A stretch of DNA of 64,000 nt from Streptomyces scopuliridis RB72 (lineage in GTDB: Bacteria > Actinomycetota > Actinomycetes > Streptomycetales > Streptomycetaceae). Numbering within the stretch: position 1 is the first letter of the stretch; each line of letters begins with the position of its first letter. Location: contig NZ_JOEI01000001.1 of NCBI RefSeq assembly GCF_000718095.1, positions 186,001-250,000 of the forward strand, written 5' to 3'. The position numbers and the translations under genes are program-made. The notes under the pieces were generated by a model that was not told the DNA's origin, made no database searches, and was given only the letters and a program-made list of their open reading frames with translations. Positions 53,070 through 63,175 of this stretch are shown here, in pieces.

Positions 53070-53201
53070 GTCATCCGTGAGGAGGCGCGGAGGGGCTGGA
53101 CGGAGGGCTCCCGCCTCGGCGACGTACGAGGCTATGACCACGCCCCTCTGCCCGCGGGTGATGTCCACTCACTCCCTGCGGACCCGAGGTCAGAACAGTG
53201 A
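53070..53201 (+). pseudogene. Decayed pirin C-terminus
   Basis: Codons 53070-53201 read VIREEARRGWTEGSRLGDVRG and on to YDHAPLPAGDV, then stop. The pirin at 40239-41204 ends EEIEEARRAWMEGSRFGEVHG followed by Y, so more than half of the residues match in register. No cupin domain precedes it. It is the tail of a second pirin whose body is gone; its stop codon lies within the SUKH gene end. Confidence 0.78.
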
Positions 53202-54143
53202 GTTGTCGCCCTTGAGCCGGCGGCGCAGGAAGGTGGCGAAGGTCTGGTCTTCCAAGTGGGTGAGCGCGGTGCCGTCCGGCTCGATGTAGGCGACGCGCCA
53301 GTCCTGGGGGTCGCTCTTCATAGTGAGCCAGCCGAAGGCCTTGCCCTCCAGTTCTCCCCATTGCAGGAACAGCCGGTCCTCGGTCAGCCAGACGGCGTGC
53401 GCGACGGGGAAGACCCGTACGCCCGCGACGACCCCGCCGGGGAACTCCCGCATGATCGCCAGGTAGTCCTCCGGGAGTGGGGTGGGCGACTCGTGCACGG
53501 CCCGGTCCAGAAGCTCTCCGGCGTACTGCCGGACGATTGGCACACCCAGACTCCGCACCCTGGTGACCATTTCCTCCACCGCCCCGATGTCCCGGTTCGC
53601 CAGCACCGTGGCCGTGGCCCGCATGTCGTCCGCGACACTCCAGAACGAGCCCGACTCGTATTCCTCGTACGTCTCGAACGCGGGAGCCCCCTCGGGGCGT
53701 CCCACGAGAGCCCGCGCGACGAACTCCGACGCCGAAAAAGGAAGGTCCAGCCACAGCTGGAAATCCTCGTCCGTGAGGACGGTCGTCCAGTTCGCGGTGT
53801 CGGTGTCGGTGGTGTCCCACAGCAGCACGCCGTCGCGGGCGGTGCGGCCCCACGGCACCATGCCGCCGGGCAGCGGGAACAACGACCATGGAAGCTCGTG
53901 CTCACGGGCGAGCAGGGAATCCCGTATGTCCGCGACGCGCAGCGCGACGTCCGCCGTGAAGTCCCCCAGGTGGCGCACGGGGACGTCGGAGCGGTTGAGG
54001 AAGACGGAACCCGCGATCACCCCCTGGGGCAGGCCTTTCACCAGCAGCTCGAAGTCCTCGGGCACGACCTGCCCGTACGCCTCGCCCTCCTCCCGCGCCG
54101 GGGCGACGAGACCGAGCAGCCGGACGACATCGAGATGATTCAT
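53190..54143 (-). CDS. SUKH-like immunity protein for the RHS toxin
   Basis: 317 aa, acidic, no signal peptide, so cytoplasmic. Two halves each look like a SUKH (SMI1/KNR4) unit: one with LPWSLFPLPGGMVPWGRTAR and WTTVLTDEDFQLWLDLPFSA, the second with LQWGELEGKAFGWLTMKSDP, QDWRVAYIEPDG and FATFLRRRLKGD. SUKH proteins commonly neutralise nuclease toxins. It lies 130 bp downstream of the RHS toxin gene, same direction, where immunity genes are expected. ATG 54143 with AGAGG upstream. Confidence 0.78.
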   Translation of the reverse strand: MNHLDVVRLLGLVAPAREEGEAYGQVVPEDFELLVKGLPQGVIAGSVFLNRSDVPVRHLGDFTADVALRVADIRDSLLAREHELPWSLFPLPGGMVPWGRTARDGVLLWDTTDTDTANWTTVLTDEDFQLWLDLPFSASEFVARALVGRPEGAPAFETYEEYESGSFWSVADDMRATATVLANRDIGAVEEMVTRVRSLGVPIVRQYAGELLDRAVHESPTPLPEDYLAIMREFPGGVVAGVRVFPVAHAVWLTEDRLFLQWGELEGKAFGWLTMKSDPQDWRVAYIEPDGTALTHLEDQTFATFLRRRLKGDNSLF

Positions 54144-54272
54144 GTATTCCTCTCTTAACGGCATCGGCGGCGGGGCGGGCGGCCAACGTCCGCCCGCCCC
54201 ACTGCCTCACCACTGCCGGATCAGTCCCCCAGGGGACTCCGACTCCAGTGACTCAAGTGTCTCAGGAGCCCA

Positions 54273-57200
54273 TCAGTCGTGGACCCCGGAGGCTATCAAC
54301 CGCGAGTACGAGCCCGACGCGCTCGATACGTACATGTGCACGCCGATCGGGTTCACATAGCCGGGGACGTAGACCGGAATGGACTGGTAGTAGACCTTCT
54401 CTCCCAGCTTGAGGCGCCTTTCGACCTCGTACTCGACTGTGCGCATGCCTTCCTTCTGGTTCTGGTACATGGTCGTCGGGACGATGTTCCTCCGGAGGTG
54501 GCTGCCGCCGAATTCACGGGCGATGAGGTGAGCCCGGTTCCACTCGTCGGCCTCGTCCTGGAGGTCCCAGCCTCGCGGGTTCTGCGGGCCCGTGTTGTCG
54601 GGGTCCGCCGGCTCGGCAGGGTTCAGGCAGGCGAACCCGCCGGTGGCTCGGTTCTGCCCGTCCACCGGGGTGTTCCACACGAGGCTCGGTCCGGAGGAGT
54701 TCTGGCACTTCCTGCTCTCCTCCCCGGCGCCGTCGATCGCCTTGCGCTGGGGAGAGGTGTCCTCACCCTCGCTCTTCAGGCCCGAGAAGATCCGGACCAG
54801 CAGGGAGACCGCTGCTCCAGTGTGGAAGCCCGTCGGGCCGCTTGAGCCGCCGCCCGACGGCGAGCCGGGAGCCGGTCCCGGCGCCGGCGACGGCGTGGCC
54901 GCGGTGCTCGACCCGCTGGACGAGCTGGACGAGGCCACGTCCTCCGCGGTCGGCATCAGCTGGCTCAGCGCCGATGCCATGTCCTGGAGGTGCCCCTGAC
55001 CCTGCGGCGTCGCCGCGAACAGGGCCGTGGCCAGAGCCGCCCCCGCCCACCAGATGGCCGGGGCGAAGGCGAGGTGGCCGTCCAACTCGACGAAGCTGGT
55101 GGGGTTGCCGCCGGCGAACGCGTAACGGTTGCCGGTGAACGGGTCCGCTCCCAGGTTCATATCGGCGAGGGCGCCGTTGTACATGTCCCGGGTGGTGAAC
55201 CGGTTGAGTCCCGGGCTGTAGTCCCGGAAGCCCATGTCGTACGTGCCCGACTGGGCGTCCCAGCGCTTCGCGTTGAAGCGGTAAGGGTTGTACTCCTGCT
55301 TCGTCGGGTCCGCGGCGTCCGGCTTGTCGATGCCCGTGAACTCCGACGTGTCGTCGGAGCCGTAGGCGGTGTAGCCGTACGTCGCCTTGGTGTCGCCGTT
55401 CCGGTCGGTCAGCGTCTCGACATCACTGTGCGAGTTGTAGCCGTAGAAGCCGTCCTCGCCGGTGCCGTCGGTGTTGTGCTTGACCTGGGACAGTCGCTCG
55501 CCCCATGGGCTGTACTGGTACGACTTGGTGAGCTGGCCGCCGACCTCCTCGCTCAGTACCTCGCCGGACAGGCCAAGGTAGTTGAAGTCGGTCGTCTTGC
55601 CGTCGGTGGTCTTCGAGGCGGTGCGGTCGAGCGGGTCGAAGGCGTACGTGGTCGACTTCATCGCGCCGGTGTCGTCCATCTTCTGGGACTCCACGACGTG
55701 GTCGAAGCCGTCGTACACACTCCTCTCGATGACCTGGCCGCCCGAGGTGATCGACTCCTGCCGGCCGAACGGGTCGTAGTTGTATGTGGCCGTCGTACCG
55801 CCGGTGGTGCCCCGGAGGAGCCGGTTGCGGTCGTACTCGTAGGCGGTCGTGACGTTCTTGACCGTCTGCGAGATGACGTTGGCGTTGTCGTCGTGGACGT
55901 ACTTCTCGGTGCCCGCGCCGTTGCCGGACTTGACCGACTCGGTGAGCCGGCCCGCGGGGTCGTAGCTGTAGTTCGTGGTGGAGTCGAGGTACGCCGTGTG
56001 GTTGTCGGCGTTCATCTTCTTCGCGACGTCCTGCGCCTTGTTCCCGTTCAGGTCGTAGGCGTAGGTGTGCGAGGAGACGAGCGTTCCGGAGCCCTTCTTC
56101 TCCGTGGTCGACCTCAGGTCACCGCCGACCAGGTACGTGTGGTCGACGGTGTTGCCGTTGGCCTTGGTCTCCTTGAGCCGCTGCCCGCGGTCGTTGAACG
56201 TGAACGACGTGACCTTCGGCGACGCGTCCGTGGCGGACTTGCCGATCGAGATCGACTTGACCAGCTCGCGCAGGTCGTAGGTGTACTTGGAGAACTGGTC
56301 GGGGTGCGTGACCGTGTCGGCCTGACCGTTGGCGTCGTAGGTGTACGACGTGACCTTCTTCTCCTGGCCCGTCAGGGCCTCGGTCACCTTCTGGACCTTG
56401 TTCAGGCCGGTGTAGGCGATCGTGTAGGCATCGATCTCCGCACCGGACGAGGTGTCGTCGATCGACGTCAGGTTGCCGTTGGCGTCGTAGGCGTAGGTGA
56501 AGGTGTGCTTCTCGGTGTCCGTGTCGCCGGACGTGTCGCGCACCAGCTTGACCGCGTCGGCGACCACGACGCCCGAGCTGCTCTGGTCCAGCTTGAGCTT
56601 GGCGTCGTTGCCCTGCTTCAGGCTGTAGGAGCCCAGCGTCACCCAGGTGCCGGTGCCTGCCGTCTGGTCCTTGGTGACTGACGGGTGGGTCGTCGCCCCC
56701 TGCGACAGTGTGTGCTTCGCCGCCGTCGCCGCGCCCGTGACCTTCGGGTACTTCACATACGCGGTGTACGTGCCGTCCTTCGGGATATTGAGCGTCCAGG
56801 TGAAGGCGTCCGTGCCCGTACCGGCCGCGTGGGTGCGGTGGTTGTAGCCCTGCTGACCGGCGATGTCACCGGTCGCCCAGGTGCCTGTGGCCGAGGTGTG
56901 CTGGATGTCGGAGTTGTCGACGAGCACGACCGACTTGCCCACCGGCACGCCGTCGTCCGACTTGGATTTCAGCTTGCCGTCCGGGTAGTACGCCTGCGTC
57001 ATGGTGCGGTCCGAGGAACCGCCGGCCGACGTGAGCGTGCGGGCCTTCTGGTAGCCGATCTCGGTGTAGTCGTACGTCGTGGTGATGTCCCACGGGTCGG
57101 TGGACTTCTTCGTCCAGCCGTTGTCGAAGTACTCGAAGACGGTGTCGTTGCGGACCGTCTGGCCCTCCGACGGCGGCAGCGACTGCCGCGCCACCCGGCC

Positions 57201-60200
57201 CACCGCGTCGTACACCGTCTGGGTGTAGACGTTCGGGTCGTTGTTCTGGGCGTCGTTCGGGTCGTACGGCTGGAACTGCTTGACCGGGCGGTTCAGCGCG
57301 TCGTACTCGGTGCGCGAGGTGAAGTCGTCCGCCGTGGCCGTCCCCGTGCCCTTCGGCGTGATCACCTTGGTGGTGTTGCCGGCCTGGTCGTACTCGTACT
57401 TCGTGGTGCGGAACGTGGTCCCGTCGTATGGGACCTTGACCTCGGTCTGACTGCCCCGCTCGTCGTAGGTGTAGGTCGTGGTGCTGTTCGCGGGGTCCGT
57501 GGACGTGAGGACGAGGCCGTCCTTGTCGTAGGTCCGCGAACTGACCTTGCCCGCCGCGTCCGTGGAGGACTTGACCCGGTGGTTCAGGTCGTAGGCCATC
57601 GTGGACGTGTAGTCGGTGGTGTCCGGGGTCGCGTTCTTCTTCGGGTCGACGACCTTGACGGCGTTGCCGACGTTGTCGAACTCGTAGGAGATCTTGTCAC
57701 CGGCCGCGTTGACTGCCGAGGTGAGCTGGTAGATCTCGTCGTAGTGGTTGGTGGTGACGTAGTCGGTGGCGTCCGAGGTCGTCAGCGAACCCTTCGGCTC
57801 GGTGACGGTCTTGAGGTTGCCGGCCTTGTCGTAGGTGTAGGACGTCCGCCGCTCGGAAGACGTGGACGTGTCCTTGGGGGCCGTGGCCGAGACGAGCTGG
57901 TCCGCGGCGTCGTACACCGCGGTCGAGACCGCCCCGTTCGGCGCCGTCGACGTCGTGACGTTGTCGTTGGCGTCGTAGACCGGTGCGGGGGTGGTGATGA
58001 ACGCGGCCGCGTCCTGGTCCTTCGGGACCGTGTTCTCCTTCGGACGTCCGAAGGTGTCGTAGGTCTGCGTGGTCTTCTTGCCGAGCGCGTCGGTGACGTC
58101 GGTGACCTGACCGCGGGCGTCGTAGACGAACGACGTCGTCCTGCCCAGGGCGTCGGTGATCTTCGCAGGGTAGCCCGTGGCACCGAACTCGCTGGTGGTC
58201 GACGGGTTGCCGTTGGCGTCGGTCGCCTTGGTCAGCTGGCCGTAGGAGTTGTACTCGTACGAGGTGGTGTAGTCACCGGCCGTGGGCGTGGCGACGCCCT
58301 TCGGGTCGGTGACCGTCTTGATGTTGCCGAACGAGTCGTACCCGAACTGCCACTTCCGGCCCTCCGGGGAGGACTTGGCCACGAGGTCGGCCGAGAAGCC
58401 GTCCACACGGGTCAGGTACGTGTACTGGGCCGAGTTGGCCGGGTACGTGCCCGGGGCGCAGTCGCCCGGGGGCGGGACGCCGGACTTGTTGCTCTCCGCG
58501 TCGCGCTTCCAGAGCGGGTAGCCCGTCTTCTGGTCGTAGCAGTACGCGGTCTTGGCGCCGTTGGCCTCCTCAAGGTACGTGACGTTGTTGTCCGCGTCCC
58601 ACGACAGCTTTGTCGTCTGGGACTTGGCGTTCGTCGTCTGGACCGGGCGGCCGAAGTCGTCCGACACGTAGTCGGTGGCGTGCGACTGCGCGTCGGTCAC
58701 CTTGGTGTCGATGAACTTGGCGTTCCCGGCGTTGACCGCGTAGCCGAAGGTGGTGACGCCCTGCAGACGCTCGGTGATCGTCTTGGTCCACCAGTGGTAC
58801 TTCGGATCGTCACCGGCCTGCGGCGCGTAGTACGTCATCGCCGTCGCGTTGCCGCGCGGGTCCGTGGCCTTGACCAGCTTGACGTTCTTGTTGCCCTGGG
58901 TGGCGTCGTACTCGAAGGCGAAGACCTTCGGCTGGGTGGAGCCGGCTCCGTCGGTGATCTTGGTGAGCAGACCCTTGTCGGAGTACTCGAAGGTGAACGT
59001 ACGACCCGAGATCTCGGTCATCGACTTGATGTGGTCGATGATCTTCGGGTTGGAGCTGTCGGCCTTGGAGTAGTACTCGATCGTCAGTGACTGGCGGCCC
59101 GCCGGGTCGGTGATGTACTTGAGGAACTTGGTCGGCTTGTTGTTGGACTTGCGTTCCTCGTACGTGTACGTCTGCGCGTTGCCGTTCTTCTCGACCAGCG
59201 ACGTCATGTAGCCGTCGCAGCCGAACAGGAACCGGGTGCCGTCGGGACGGGTCATCGTCCACGCGTCGGGGACCGGGTCCTTCAGCGGGGTGCAGTCCAG
59301 ACCCGGCTTCGCCGCCAGCTTGTAGTGGACGCCGGCCGGGGCCTTCCACGAGCCGTCGGGCTGCTCGCGGAAGACGTGGGTCGTGCCGTCGCCGTCCGGG
59401 AGCCTGATCTCGGTCGGGTGCGGCTTGGGGTGGAACTCCAGGGGTGCGCCGAGCCGGATCGGTCCCGACGCCTGGAAGGACCAGCCGTGACCGGAGACCG
59501 TATCGGAGGTGTCCAGGCTGTTGTAGGCGAACCGGGCGAAGGCGGTGACACCGCGGCCGGGGTTGGTGAACGCGTTGTACTGCCAGACACTGTTGCCGGA
59601 CGCCAGGTTGTTCATGACGGTCGAGCCGGCGCCGGTGTTCTTGCCCGTGTAGGAGTAGAACTTCTCCATACCGAGCTGGTTGGAGGTGGGGTCCTCCACT
59701 GCCACGTTCTGCTTCAGACCGGGGATGCCCGCGGTGCCCGAGGCCCACGTACCGGCCGTCTTGTTGTAGACGTCCCAGGTCAGGACGTAGTCGGTGCGCT
59801 TGTTGCCGTTGTCCGAGTTGATCGGCGTCTTCACCCGCGCCTGAAGGCTGGCCGAGTCGCCCGGGGCGACGCTGGACGGCAGCGCGGTCTGGATCTGGTT
59901 GCCGCCGTTGGTGACGTCGGTGCCGTCCGGCAGGGCCCACTTGTAGGTGAGGACCTGGTCGGCGGCGTTCCACGTCGACGCGGTGGTGTTGGTGAGGGTG
60001 AAGTCGACGGTGTAGTCGGTGTTCGGGGTCATCCGCGCCGGGGTCTGCGGCGCGTAGTACGTCGACTCCGTGGTCGAGTCGATGTAGGTGACCACGATCC
60101 TGGGGTGGAGCCGCGGTTCGGTGCCCTCGGAGGACAGGAACAGGGTCCGCTCCTGCGAGGCGGCCTCGTCCGCCATCTTGATGACCACACCCCGCTGGGA

Positions 60201-62912
60201 GGCCGGGGTGGTCACCCAGGACTGGGCGAGCGAGGTGACGTTCCAGTCGTGCCGGGCCGGGTCGTTCGTCTTCGCCCCGGTGTCGGCGGTCACGGCGCCG
60301 AAGTCACCGCCCGCGGTGGTCCAGTTGGTGCTCGCGTTGGCCTTGACCCAGGTCGCGGTGGACTCGTCGAAGTCACGCGTCAGCGGCCGCAGCTCGTAGA
60401 TCGCGCCCGTGGTGTCCTGGGCGGTCTGCGTGCCCCAGAGCCGTACGTTCGCGTCCAGCACCCGCGCCGTGGCGGGGATGCCGAGGGCCGGGAACTTCAG
60501 CAGGGCGCGGGTGTCGCCGTAGGTCGCGGAGTTGTTGCCGACGCTCAGCCAGTTCTTCGGGCCGCCGTCGTCGATCGTGTCGTGCGTGAGCGTGGTGCGG
60601 GCCGAGGACAGGGTGGTGTCCTGCGACGCGGCGAACACCTTGGTCGTGCGGCCCGCCTTCGGCAGCCGCACCAGCTGCGTCGGAGCGGCGACGACCTGCC
60701 CGTCCTTCGTCTTGACCGCGACCATGTAGTAGTACGCGCGGCCGAACGGATCCGGGTCGTCGGCCTTCGTCGGCACCCCCGTGGTGTCCGTGAACGTCCT
60801 CACCGTGGACGCGACGGGCGAGACGAGCGTGGCGGCGGAAGGAGTGAAGGTCTGGTTGATGGAGCGGTGGACCTGGTACTCGACGATGTCGTCGCCGGTG
60901 TTGACCGGATCCTTGTCCTGGTACGCGGACCAACTCAGCTCCGCGCCCGTGTCGTGGATCGTGGTCGGGGCGTCGAGGTCCACGCCCTGACGGCCGAAGG
61001 TCAGCACCAGGCGCGGGTAGTTGGCCGTCTCGCCGCCGTACCCGAACTCGCTGCCCTCGTAGCGCGGACCGCCCTTGGGGCCGGACGCGCTCTCGTCGCC
61101 GGCCTTGACGACGAAACCGTTGTTGGCGTAAGTGCCGTCGATCCAGGACTGGACGGTCTTGGTCACCGGGAAGGTGTGCCAGGTGTTGAGTTCGCCCGGC
61201 TGCTTGGTGACCACACCACCCTTGGTGAAGCGGACGGCGTCGGCGAGGACGGCGGTGGAGGTGGAGGCCGGTCCGTCACCGAGGACGACCTTGCCCAGCG
61301 TGCCCGCCTTGAACGGGTGGGTGCCGAGGGTCTTCCACACTCCGGCGGTGCCGGCCTGCTGGTTGACGGTGTACGCCTTGGTGCCGCCGTTGTAGGTGAC
61401 GGTGTACGGGGCGTTGGTGGCGCGGTCGGCGGCCGGCACGTAGTGCGTCTCGACCTGGTAGTCGCCGTCCTCGGGCAGGCTCGGCTGCCACGTGTAGGTG
61501 TCACCCGCGACGGAGTCCTTGTTGTACAGGTAGTCCTGGTTCACCGCGTACTGCGTGTACGCCGTGTTCCCCGACGCGGGCCAGGCGCCGACCGCCGCCG
61601 TCCGCCCGGCATCCCCGTCGTCCACCACGACCGACGTACCCGACAGCTCGCCGGTGAGGGCGTTGGCGCTGTTCCACGTCGCCTGCTCCTCGGTCCAGGC
61701 CTGCGTGGCGCGGTGCGCCTCCAGCTGCACCTCGGTGTCGCCGGTGGTGTGCGTCTGGTCGTAGTACAGCTTCAGATCGGCCGAGTCCAGCTTGGTACCG
61801 GCCGGGACTCCGGTCAGTGGGAACCGCAGCAGCGCACGCGAAGTACCCGTAGTGGTGTTGCCGACCGACAGCCGCCAGTTGTCGTTGTAATTCGACGCCG
61901 GACCGTCCGAGGAGATCATCACGTCCTGGGCCGTGGTCGGCGTCGGCACGATGGCGATCGTCGGATCGATCGTGACCGGGTACTGGCGCTCCGGCGCGGC
62001 CAGCCACTTCGCGTCCGGCGTGACGGCAAGCTTCCAGCCCTTGCCCGCCCGGGTGAGCCGCTGCTCGACCGCGGAGCTGTAGCCGGTGCCGTAGGGCGAC
62101 CGGGCGTCCTTCTTCGCGTCCGTCATGAACGCGGCCGGGATCACCAGGACGGGATCCGCGCCCTCGCCGTAGAAGCGGACCGAACCGTCCTTGCCCGCCT
62201 TCGGTGTCAGACCACCGGCGTCGAGGGTGAAGGTGAACGTGATGGGGCCGGACGGCTCCCGGTCCAGGACGATGTTCTCCTTGACCCGGCCCGGACCCAC
62301 CTCGTACGAGAGATCCGCGCCGGACACCGCGTCCTTGTACGTCACGGTATTGCCCTTGGCCACCGGCGCGAGCTTGCCCGCACCCTCCAGGCCCAGGGTC
62401 ACCGCGTGCCCGTCCGCCGCCTCGAAACGCAGCAGGCGCTCGGCATCCGAGCCGAACCAACTACTGGCCGCGTTGGCGGTGTTGGTGAAGGCGAAGCCCT
62501 TGCGGTCGGTGGCCGTGACCGTCGGGTCGATGTCCTTCCAGGACTTACCGTCCCGGTAGGCCGTCGGTACCGCCGACACCTCGGTCTGCACCCGGCCGTC
62601 GGACAGCCGCCAGTACCGGGCGTTGGCCGTACGCTTGCCCGTCAGTTCCGCGACACGCTTCGCCTTCGGAGCGGCCTTGCCCTTCGGCAGCTTCTCCCGG
62701 CTCGGCAGCACCGGAGTTCCACCGGTAGCCGGCTCCTTGGGCCCGGCCTCTTCCTCACCGTCCGAGAACCAGCCTTTGAAGGTATCGACGATTCCCTTGT
62801 CGCCACTGTCCGAAACCTGTGCGGCATAAGCAACGTGTGGCAACATGGTGCTCGCCAACGCGGACACCGCGAGGCAGGAGATGAATCTCCCGTATCTCAC
62901 TTTCAAGCCCAT
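54273..62912 (-). CDS. Giant secreted RHS toxin with C-terminal nuclease
   Basis: About 2,880 aa. Sec signal peptide (RFISCLAVSALASTMLPHVA), then DNRLRE-like modules (~309-407 and ~757-944) flanking a golvesin-like domain (~424-574), YD/RHS repeats from ~1,090 to 2,580 (YDANGQADTVT, YDPFGRQESI and similar, interrupted by a second golvesin-like domain ~1,980-2,127) and the RHS core end GNRYAFAGGNPTSFVELDGH near 2,587. The toxin tip follows a Ser/Gly/Pro linker; RAHLIAREFGGSHLRRNIVP near 2,792 and YQNQKEGMRTVEYEV are the DNA/RNA non-specific endonuclease core. ATG 62912 has no spacer to GAAAGGG, so TTG 62906 may be the start. Confidence 0.9.
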   Translation of the reverse strand: MGLKVRYGRFISCLAVSALASTMLPHVAYAAQVSDSGDKGIVDTFKGWFSDGEEEAGPKEPATGGTPVLPSREKLPKGKAAPKAKRVAELTGKRTANARYWRLSDGRVQTEVSAVPTAYRDGKSWKDIDPTVTATDRKGFAFTNTANAASSWFGSDAERLLRFEAADGHAVTLGLEGAGKLAPVAKGNTVTYKDAVSGADLSYEVGPGRVKENIVLDREPSGPITFTFTLDAGGLTPKAGKDGSVRFYGEGADPVLVIPAAFMTDAKKDARSPYGTGYSSAVEQRLTRAGKGWKLAVTPDAKWLAAPERQYPVTIDPTIAIVPTPTTAQDVMISSDGPASNYNDNWRLSVGNTTTGTSRALLRFPLTGVPAGTKLDSADLKLYYDQTHTTGDTEVQLEAHRATQAWTEEQATWNSANALTGELSGTSVVVDDGDAGRTAAVGAWPASGNTAYTQYAVNQDYLYNKDSVAGDTYTWQPSLPEDGDYQVETHYVPAADRATNAPYTVTYNGGTKAYTVNQQAGTAGVWKTLGTHPFKAGTLGKVVLGDGPASTSTAVLADAVRFTKGGVVTKQPGELNTWHTFPVTKTVQSWIDGTYANNGFVVKAGDESASGPKGGPRYEGSEFGYGGETANYPRLVLTFGRQGVDLDAPTTIHDTGAELSWSAYQDKDPVNTGDDIVEYQVHRSINQTFTPSAATLVSPVASTVRTFTDTTGVPTKADDPDPFGRAYYYMVAVKTKDGQVVAAPTQLVRLPKAGRTTKVFAASQDTTLSSARTTLTHDTIDDGGPKNWLSVGNNSATYGDTRALLKFPALGIPATARVLDANVRLWGTQTAQDTTGAIYELRPLTRDFDESTATWVKANASTNWTTAGGDFGAVTADTGAKTNDPARHDWNVTSLAQSWVTTPASQRGVVIKMADEAASQERTLFLSSEGTEPRLHPRIVVTYIDSTTESTYYAPQTPARMTPNTDYTVDFTLTNTTASTWNAADQVLTYKWALPDGTDVTNGGNQIQTALPSSVAPGDSASLQARVKTPINSDNGNKRTDYVLTWDVYNKTAGTWASGTAGIPGLKQNVAVEDPTSNQLGMEKFYSYTGKNTGAGSTVMNNLASGNSVWQYNAFTNPGRGVTAFARFAYNSLDTSDTVSGHGWSFQASGPIRLGAPLEFHPKPHPTEIRLPDGDGTTHVFREQPDGSWKAPAGVHYKLAAKPGLDCTPLKDPVPDAWTMTRPDGTRFLFGCDGYMTSLVEKNGNAQTYTYEERKSNNKPTKFLKYITDPAGRQSLTIEYYSKADSSNPKIIDHIKSMTEISGRTFTFEYSDKGLLTKITDGAGSTQPKVFAFEYDATQGNKNVKLVKATDPRGNATAMTYYAPQAGDDPKYHWWTKTITERLQGVTTFGYAVNAGNAKFIDTKVTDAQSHATDYVSDDFGRPVQTTNAKSQTTKLSWDADNNVTYLEEANGAKTAYCYDQKTGYPLWKRDAESNKSGVPPPGDCAPGTYPANSAQYTYLTRVDGFSADLVAKSSPEGRKWQFGYDSFGNIKTVTDPKGVATPTAGDYTTSYEYNSYGQLTKATDANGNPSTTSEFGATGYPAKITDALGRTTSFVYDARGQVTDVTDALGKKTTQTYDTFGRPKENTVPKDQDAAAFITTPAPVYDANDNVTTSTAPNGAVSTAVYDAADQLVSATAPKDTSTSSERRTSYTYDKAGNLKTVTEPKGSLTTSDATDYVTTNHYDEIYQLTSAVNAAGDKISYEFDNVGNAVKVVDPKKNATPDTTDYTSTMAYDLNHRVKSSTDAAGKVSSRTYDKDGLVLTSTDPANSTTTYTYDERGSQTEVKVPYDGTTFRTTKYEYDQAGNTTKVITPKGTGTATADDFTSRTEYDALNRPVKQFQPYDPNDAQNNDPNVYTQTVYDAVGRVARQSLPPSEGQTVRNDTVFEYFDNGWTKKSTDPWDITTTYDYTEIGYQKARTLTSAGGSSDRTMTQAYYPDGKLKSKSDDGVPVGKSVVLVDNSDIQHTSATGTWATGDIAGQQGYNHRTHAAGTGTDAFTWTLNIPKDGTYTAYVKYPKVTGAATAAKHTLSQGATTHPSVTKDQTAGTGTWVTLGSYSLKQGNDAKLKLDQSSSGVVVADAVKLVRDTSGDTDTEKHTFTYAYDANGNLTSIDDTSSGAEIDAYTIAYTGLNKVQKVTEALTGQEKKVTSYTYDANGQADTVTHPDQFSKYTYDLRELVKSISIGKSATDASPKVTSFTFNDRGQRLKETKANGNTVDHTYLVGGDLRSTTEKKGSGTLVSSHTYAYDLNGNKAQDVAKKMNADNHTAYLDSTTNYSYDPAGRLTESVKSGNGAGTEKYVHDDNANVISQTVKNVTTAYEYDRNRLLRGTTGGTTATYNYDPFGRQESITSGGQVIERSVYDGFDHVVESQKMDDTGAMKSTTYAFDPLDRTASKTTDGKTTDFNYLGLSGEVLSEEVGGQLTKSYQYSPWGERLSQVKHNTDGTGEDGFYGYNSHSDVETLTDRNGDTKATYGYTAYGSDDTSEFTGIDKPDAADPTKQEYNPYRFNAKRWDAQSGTYDMGFRDYSPGLNRFTTRDMYNGALADMNLGADPFTGNRYAFAGGNPTSFVELDGHLAFAPAIWWAGAALATALFAATPQGQGHLQDMASALSQLMPTAEDVASSSSSSGSSTAATPSPAPGPAPGSPSGGGSSGPTGFHTGAAVSLLVRIFSGLKSEGEDTSPQRKAIDGAGEESRKCQNSSGPSLVWNTPVDGQNRATGGFACLNPAEPADPDNTGPQNPRGWDLQDEADEWNRAHLIAREFGGSHLRRNIVPTTMYQNQKEGMRTVEYEVERRLKLGEKVYYQSIPVYVPGYVNPIGVHMYVSSASGSYSRLIASGVHD

Positions 62913-63175
62913 CCCTTTCGTCGGCCCCCATCCCGCACGCGGGAAAGAGGGCACGCTGACGCGGCCGGTCGGAACCACTTCCGTTCCCACTCGGCACTGC
63001 GGGCGGGATTATTGGCCACAGGAATGACGGTCCGTCAACTGCCCCGACATTTCGGGCTGATTGCATGCGACAACCGGGGGGCTACGCCCCATTCGTCCAC
63101 TCACTCGCCCGGACGCGATGTCATGGTGTATAAACCGCCCGGTTCCGAACTCAGCGCATTCACCGGAGGACCCCC

